Positions 60,190-64,000 of a DNA stretch of 64,000 nucleotides are shown here, piece after piece. The position numbers and the translations under genes are program-made. Position 1 is the first letter of the stretch; each line of letters begins with the position of its first letter. Source of the DNA: Phytopseudomonas flavescens (GTDB taxonomy: Bacteria > Pseudomonadota > Gammaproteobacteria > Pseudomonadales > Pseudomonadaceae); assembly GCF_900100535.1 (NCBI RefSeq), contig NZ_FNDG01000027.1, positions 1 to 64,000 of the forward strand, in the 5' to 3' direction. The notes under the pieces are model-generated. The model had not been told where the DNA came from, ran no database searches, and worked only from the letters and a program-made list of their open reading frames with translations.

Positions 60190-61041
60190 CTAGACGGCTT
60201 TACGGGCCGAGTGCCGTTGCAGCGCACCCCGCGACAGGCGATCGAGCAACAGCGCGACCGCGACGATCGCCAACCCGGCCCGCAGGCCCAGCCCCATTTC
60301 CATGCGCGTCAGGCCGCGGGTCACCTCCGCGCCGAGCCCGCCGGCACCGACCAGGCCGGCCAGCACCACCATGGCCAGGGACAGCAGGATGCACTGGTTG
60401 AGGCCAACCATCAGCGTCGGCGTGGCGGCCGGGATCTCGATCTTGAGCAGGATGGCGCGCGGAGAAGCCCCGGTTGCCTGGCCCAGTTCGAGGAGATCCT
60501 TGGGGATCTGGTTGAACGCCAGGGTGGTGAGCCGCATCATCGGCGGGATGCCGTAGATCACGGTGGCGATGATGGCCGGCACCTTGCCGAGGCTGAAGAT
60601 CATCACCGCAGGAATCAGGTAAACCCAGGGCGGCACCGTCTGCATGACATTCAGCAACGGCCGAACCGCGGCATCGAAGCGCTTCACCCGCGAGGCCAGT
60701 ATGCCCAGCGGAAAAGCGATCGCCACCGAGATGCTGACCGATACCGAGACCAGGGCAATGGTCTGCAGGGAGGCGGTCCAGAGGCCGGAAAGCAGGCAGA
60801 AGCCAAGCATGAAGGCGGACAGCACCGCGACGCGCAGGTTGGTGAACAGGTAGGCCAGCACTGCCACTGCCGCGATCAATGCGTAAGCGGGCATGGCGAG
60901 CAAGGTAGCTTCCACGCCGCCGAGCACGCTTTCGATGCACCTGCTGATGGCCGCGAACAGCGGGTGGAAGTTCGCATTCAGCCAGTCGATGGCAGGAGCC
61001 AGGTGCTGCCCCGGCGAGAACTTCAGCTCAGTGGGCGCCAT
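60190..61041 (-). CDS. Betaine/proline-type ABC importer permease (second)
   Basis: The 283-residue ProW/OpuAB-type permease has about six to seven helices. The ABC-coupling EAA loop reads LGQATGASPRAILLKIEIPAATPTLMVGLNQCILLSLAMVVLAGLVGAGGLG (residues about 180-235). An N-terminal stretch before the first helix (LAPAIDWLNANFHPLFAAISRCI) is typical of glycine betaine permeases. It overlaps the other permease gene by 14 nt, so the two are coupled and likely form a heterodimer. Confidence 0.92.
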   Translation of the reverse strand: MAPTELKFSPGQHLAPAIDWLNANFHPLFAAISRCIESVLGGVEATLLAMPAYALIAAVAVLAYLFTNLRVAVLSAFMLGFCLLSGLWTASLQTIALVSVSVSISVAIAFPLGILASRVKRFDAAVRPLLNVMQTVPPWVYLIPAVMIFSLGKVPAIIATVIYGIPPMMRLTTLAFNQIPKDLLELGQATGASPRAILLKIEIPAATPTLMVGLNQCILLSLAMVVLAGLVGAGGLGAEVTRGLTRMEMGLGLRAGLAIVAVALLLDRLSRGALQRHSARKAV

Positions 61042-61891
61042 TGCTCACCTCCTTTTTATCCGAGCGGTTGGCGCTTTGGGCCATCCGGTCGAGAATCAGG
61101 GTCAGGATGACGATGGCGATGGACGCATTGATTGACTGCGCGATGTCCAGCGTGCGGATCGCCCCGTAAATGGCCTCCCCCAACCCACCGGAACCGACGA
61201 TGCCCGCGATCACCACCATGCCGAACGCCATCATCAGGCTCTGATTCACCCCGGCCATGATGCTGGGCAGAGCGAAAGGCAGGCGGATCTTGAAGAACAG
61301 CTGCCAGCCACTGGTGCCGCTCGCTTCCCCCAGTTCGATGAAATGATTGGGCGTCATGCGGATGCCCAGTGAGGTGAGCCTGAGTACCGGCGGTACCGCC
61401 ACGATGAAGGTGGCGACCAGTGCGGTCGCCGAGCCATAGCCCAGCAGGGCGATGGCCGGCAACAGGTAGATATAAGGCGGCAGGGTCTGCACCAGGTCGA
61501 GCACTGGCTCGGTGACCTTGTCCAGGGACGGCAGCAGGCCTGCGGCCACCCCCACCGGGATGCCGACCAGCAGCGCCAGGCTGGTCGCCGACAGCACCAG
61601 CGCCAGGGTGCTCATGGTCTCGGCCCACAGCCCCATGACCGAACAGAACGCCAGGGCCAGCGCCGAGGCGATGGCGAATTTGAGGTCGGACGACAATCGC
61701 CAGGCGAGCGCGCCCACCAGCAGCGCCACCCCATAGAAAGGAGCGGCTTCCAAGACCCATAGCACGGCCTCATAAAAGCCCATGAGTATCAGGTTGAGAA
61801 AGTCGAACACATGGGCTCCGTTATCCATGAGCCATTCCAGTGCGGCGTCGACGCTTTCGTCGAAGCGTGATGCGAAATCCTCCGGGCTCAT
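61028..61891 (-). CDS. Betaine/proline-type ABC importer permease (first)
   Basis: The 287-residue ProW-like inner-membrane permease begins MSPEDFASRFDESVDAALEWLMDNGAHVFDFLNLILMG, with the long N-terminus common in betaine permeases. The EAA loop is LGEASGTSGWQLFFKIRLPFALPSIMAGVNQSLMMAFGMVVIAGIVGSGGLG. Its start overlaps the ATPase stop (ATGA). It is paralogous to the second permease, so the transporter core is probably heterodimeric, unlike the single ProW of E. coli. Confidence 0.92.
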   Translation of the reverse strand: MSPEDFASRFDESVDAALEWLMDNGAHVFDFLNLILMGFYEAVLWVLEAAPFYGVALLVGALAWRLSSDLKFAIASALALAFCSVMGLWAETMSTLALVLSATSLALLVGIPVGVAAGLLPSLDKVTEPVLDLVQTLPPYIYLLPAIALLGYGSATALVATFIVAVPPVLRLTSLGIRMTPNHFIELGEASGTSGWQLFFKIRLPFALPSIMAGVNQSLMMAFGMVVIAGIVGSGGLGEAIYGAIRTLDIAQSINASIAIVILTLILDRMAQSANRSDKKEVSNGAH

Positions 61892-63006
61892 AGCGAGTGC
61901 TCCAGGGGTTCGCGTAGCGGCGTCTCGACGCAGTCGTTGGGTACGCCCTGCACACCGCGCAACAGATCGCGTGCGGTGATGACGCCCACCGGGCTGCCCC
62001 CTTCCATGACCGCCAGCGCCTCGCCCCCGGACTGAATCAGCAGGTTGATCAGCTCATTCAGGTCCGCACCGGCAGTGGTGCTGCACAGCGTGCCGACGTC
62101 CACGTCGGGGTGGGCTTGCCGGTAGTCCGCACAGGGCGTCATGACCGAGTGGGCCTTGACCAGATGCAAGCGGGAGATACCGGCCACGAAATCGGCGACA
62201 TAGTCATCCGCCGGCTTCAGCACGATGTCTTCGGCCGTGCCCTCCTGAATGATCATGCCATCCTTCATGATCGCGATGCGGTCGCCGATACGAATCGCCT
62301 CCTCCAGGTCATGAGTAATGAATACCGCCGATTTGCCGAGGGATTTGGTGAGCTGGCGGAACTCGTCCTGCAGCTGCCGGCGAATGAGTGGATCGAGAGC
62401 GCTGAAGGGTTCATCCATGAGGATGATTTCCGGATCGGACGTGATGGCACGCGCCAGGCCGACCCGTTGCTGCATGCCACCGGACAACTCGGCGGGATAA
62501 CGGGCCGCCCAGTCGGACAAACCGACCTTGGCCAGTGCCTGTTCAGCGACCGCGTGGCGCTCGGCCTTGGCAACGCCCTGCACCTCGAGCCCGAAGGCGG
62601 CGTTCTCCAGAACGGTTCGATGCGGCAATAACGCCACGCTCTGGAAGACCATGCCGATGTGTTGCGCCCGCACCTTGCGCAGTTCCACCGCGCTGAGTGC
62701 GGACAGGTCCTTGCCCTTGACCAGCACCTGGCCGGCGCTGGGGACGATCAACTTGTTCAACAGGCGGATCAAGGTGGACTTGCCGCTACCGGAGAGGCCC
62801 ATGATGCAGAAGATTTCGCCACGACGAACCTCAAGGCTGACATCCGACACGCCGACGACGCAGCCGTAATCCTGCAGGATCTGTTTCTTGGAAAGACCTC
62901 GCTCGATATAAGCCTTCATTGCAGCGGAGGAGTTCTGCCCAAACACTTTCCAGACAGACTGACAACTTACCAGCACTTCGTCAGTGCCATTACGTGAGGA
63001 ATTCAT
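61888..63006 (-). CDS. Betaine/proline-type ABC importer ATP-binding protein with CBS region
   Basis: The 372-residue ProV/OpuAA-type ATPase has Walker A GLSGSGKSTLIRLLN (about 73), signature LSGGMQQRVGLARA (about 172), Walker B EIILMDEPFSALDP (about 192) and the H-loop FITHDLEEA. The C-terminal 90 residues form a CBS-like region (LINLLIQSGGEALAVMEGGSPVGVITARDLL), which in OpuA senses ionic strength; here only one repeat is clear. The N-terminal segment AMKAYIERGLSKKQILQDYGCVVGVSDVSLEV is typical of the betaine class. It is 77 nt downstream of the binding-protein gene. Confidence 0.93.
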   Translation of the reverse strand: MNSSRNGTDEVLVSCQSVWKVFGQNSSAAMKAYIERGLSKKQILQDYGCVVGVSDVSLEVRRGEIFCIMGLSGSGKSTLIRLLNKLIVPSAGQVLVKGKDLSALSAVELRKVRAQHIGMVFQSVALLPHRTVLENAAFGLEVQGVAKAERHAVAEQALAKVGLSDWAARYPAELSGGMQQRVGLARAITSDPEIILMDEPFSALDPLIRRQLQDEFRQLTKSLGKSAVFITHDLEEAIRIGDRIAIMKDGMIIQEGTAEDIVLKPADDYVADFVAGISRLHLVKAHSVMTPCADYRQAHPDVDVGTLCSTTAGADLNELINLLIQSGGEALAVMEGGSPVGVITARDLLRGVQGVPNDCVETPLREPLEHSL

Positions 63007-63083
63007 TTCGCACCCGTCGAACCAGAGGATTCTGGTTTAATTGTTGACATCAAGTTCGGCAGCGGCAGCAGCTAAAGCGGACT

Positions 63084-63935
63084 TCAGTATTTTTTTATGT
63101 TGTTCCAGCGTTTCAGCAGTTCGGCATGCTTGTCCGACCAGTCACTGACGGCCTGGTCCATGGTTTTGCCATCTTTCACTTCACCGTTGATCGCGGTGAT
63201 GTCCGCCAGCGGCACGTAGACACCGGCAATCACTTCACGGGCCTGTGGATTCTTCTCCGAGAAGCCTTTCTGGGCGATCCAGTAGTAACCCTGGGGCGGC
63301 GGGAAGATACCCTTGGGATCCTTGAGGAATTTCACATCGAACTTCTGCGTCATCCAGGACGGTTCCCAGATGGCGACGGCGACCCAGTCCTTGCGGTCGA
63401 CGGACGATTTGAGCGCAGCAGTCATGGCGGCGGTGCTGCCTTCCAGCAGATTGAGCTTGATGCCATATGCCGATACCGCGTTCGCCGCATCACTCATCAG
63501 GCCTGAACCCGGCTCGATGCCGACGATCTTGTTGCCGAACTTCTCGGCGTTTTCATTGAGTTGCTCGATGGAGTCGATGGTGACGTAGCGCGGTACCGCG
63601 ATCCCTTGGTACAGGCCATGGGAAACCGGAGAGATCTTTTCCAGACGATTCTTGCTGCGGTTCCAGTAATCGTGAGCGGCGTAGTCGATCTGCGACGTCA
63701 GCACCTGGATGTCACCCTTGCTCAATGCCGCATAGGCGATACCCCATTCGGAAAACGAGGTAACTTCCACGGTATAGCCGGCATTCTCCAATGCCTTCTT
63801 GGTAATGCCGGTTATGGGCGTCAGGTCCTCCCAGGACAAGGTGCCCATCTTGATGACCTTTCCGTCAGCGTGACTGTGTACGATCGTCAGGCTGACGATT
63901 GCCAACGCGCAGAGTGCCTTCCACAAAATCTTCAT
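63084..63935 (-). CDS. Betaine/proline-type periplasmic binding protein
   Basis: The 283-residue OpuAC/ProX-type binding protein has a signal peptide (MKILWKALCALAIVSLTIVHSHA). The mature protein contains GTLSWEDLTPITGITKKALENAGYTVEVTSFSEWGIAYAALSKGDIQVL, with Trp residues suited to cation-pi binding of a quaternary ammonium. Later come VGIEPGSGLM and WVAVAIWEPSWMTQKFDVKFLKDPKG, which supply further aromatic cage residues. It is the first gene of the cluster; the 65 nt left upstream in the window should hold part of its promoter. The ligand is likely a betaine, choline derivative or N-methylated proline. Confidence 0.92.
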   Translation of the reverse strand: MKILWKALCALAIVSLTIVHSHADGKVIKMGTLSWEDLTPITGITKKALENAGYTVEVTSFSEWGIAYAALSKGDIQVLTSQIDYAAHDYWNRSKNRLEKISPVSHGLYQGIAVPRYVTIDSIEQLNENAEKFGNKIVGIEPGSGLMSDAANAVSAYGIKLNLLEGSTAAMTAALKSSVDRKDWVAVAIWEPSWMTQKFDVKFLKDPKGIFPPPQGYYWIAQKGFSEKNPQAREVIAGVYVPLADITAINGEVKDGKTMDQAVSDWSDKHAELLKRWNNIKKY

Positions 63936-64000
63936 GGTGTATGCCCTGTAGTGGTGCTGATGACATCAGCGGTAGAGTGGTTTTCGCTTCTTATTTAACG
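63936..64000 (-). promoter_or_regulatory. Upstream region of the betaine-type operon, cut by the window edge
   Basis: Only 65 nt upstream of the binding-protein gene are visible. The sequence is moderately AT-rich, as expected for a promoter or leader, but no complete -35/-10 pair or operator can be assigned. Confidence 0.3.

Overview
The window is a GC-rich gammaproteobacterial chromosome segment, almost certainly from the genus Pseudomonas. The strongest evidence is the block tRNA-Arg, tRNA-Ser, rsmA, lysC, alaS, threonine aldolase, aruE, a small hypothetical gene, aruB, aruD, aruG, aruF, aruC, which matches the gene order I recall from P. aeruginosa. The two-subunit AruF/AruG succinyltransferase and rmuC, rdgC and REP-like intergenic repeats also fit. 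I see no transposase, integrase, prophage structural gene or CRISPR array.

Layout. (1) 1-14,000, minus strand: tRNAs, the translational regulator rsmA, aspartokinase, alanyl-tRNA synthetase, then the complete arginine succinyltransferase (aru/ast) operon with an ArgR-like site upstream of aruC. (2) 14,000-18,430: small unrelated genes, including a divergent LysR/EamA-exporter pair with a palindrome between them. (3) 18,450-25,340: an apparent stress or envelope cassette. GH15 glucoamylase-like, SDR glucose-dehydrogenase-like and ThDP-enzyme genes lie on the minus strand, diverging from five small genes on the plus strand, at least three of them for membrane proteins (DUF2892, DUF1469, DUF3618 types). 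(4) 25,400-28,620: tRNA-Asp, tRNA-Val, rdgC, a bile-acid:Na+ symporter-family gene, and a guanidine-II riboswitch driving an SMR guanidinium exporter. (5) 28,640-37,900, minus strand: an MFS-acyltransferase fusion, LysR, a redox group (DUF1348, PNPOx-reductase-ferredoxin fusion, GST), azlCD, an AraC regulator and a GNAT. (6) 38,150-47,160: a transporter-like hybrid histidine kinase, then a compact siderophore module (TonB receptor, Tat-exported binding protein, siderophore-interacting reductase, TetR). The module is bracketed by the kinase 3' end and a 35-bp synonymous-diverged second copy of that 3' end. (7) 47,230-57,800: FKBP isomerase, a frameshifted GH28 exopolygalacturonase, rmuC, a Sel1-repeat gene, the ydbH-ynbE-ydbL envelope operon, a LysE exporter and a chemoreceptor. 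(8) 58,095-64,000, minus strand: a betaine/proline-type ABC importer, a proline-racemase-family enzyme with an altered catalytic pair, and a GlxA-type AraC regulator.

How the parts work together. The aru genes turn arginine into glutamate plus succinate. The last region looks like uptake and first-step metabolism of a betaine or hydroxyproline-like compound. The siderophore module looks like a horizontally acquired xenosiderophore utilisation unit without its own inner-membrane ABC permease. The best candidates for something new are this bracketed TetR-controlled siderophore module, the Cys/Gly proline-racemase homologue beside the betaine importer, and the divergent stress/envelope cassette. 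All functions come from reading protein and DNA motifs by eye; no database search was run.
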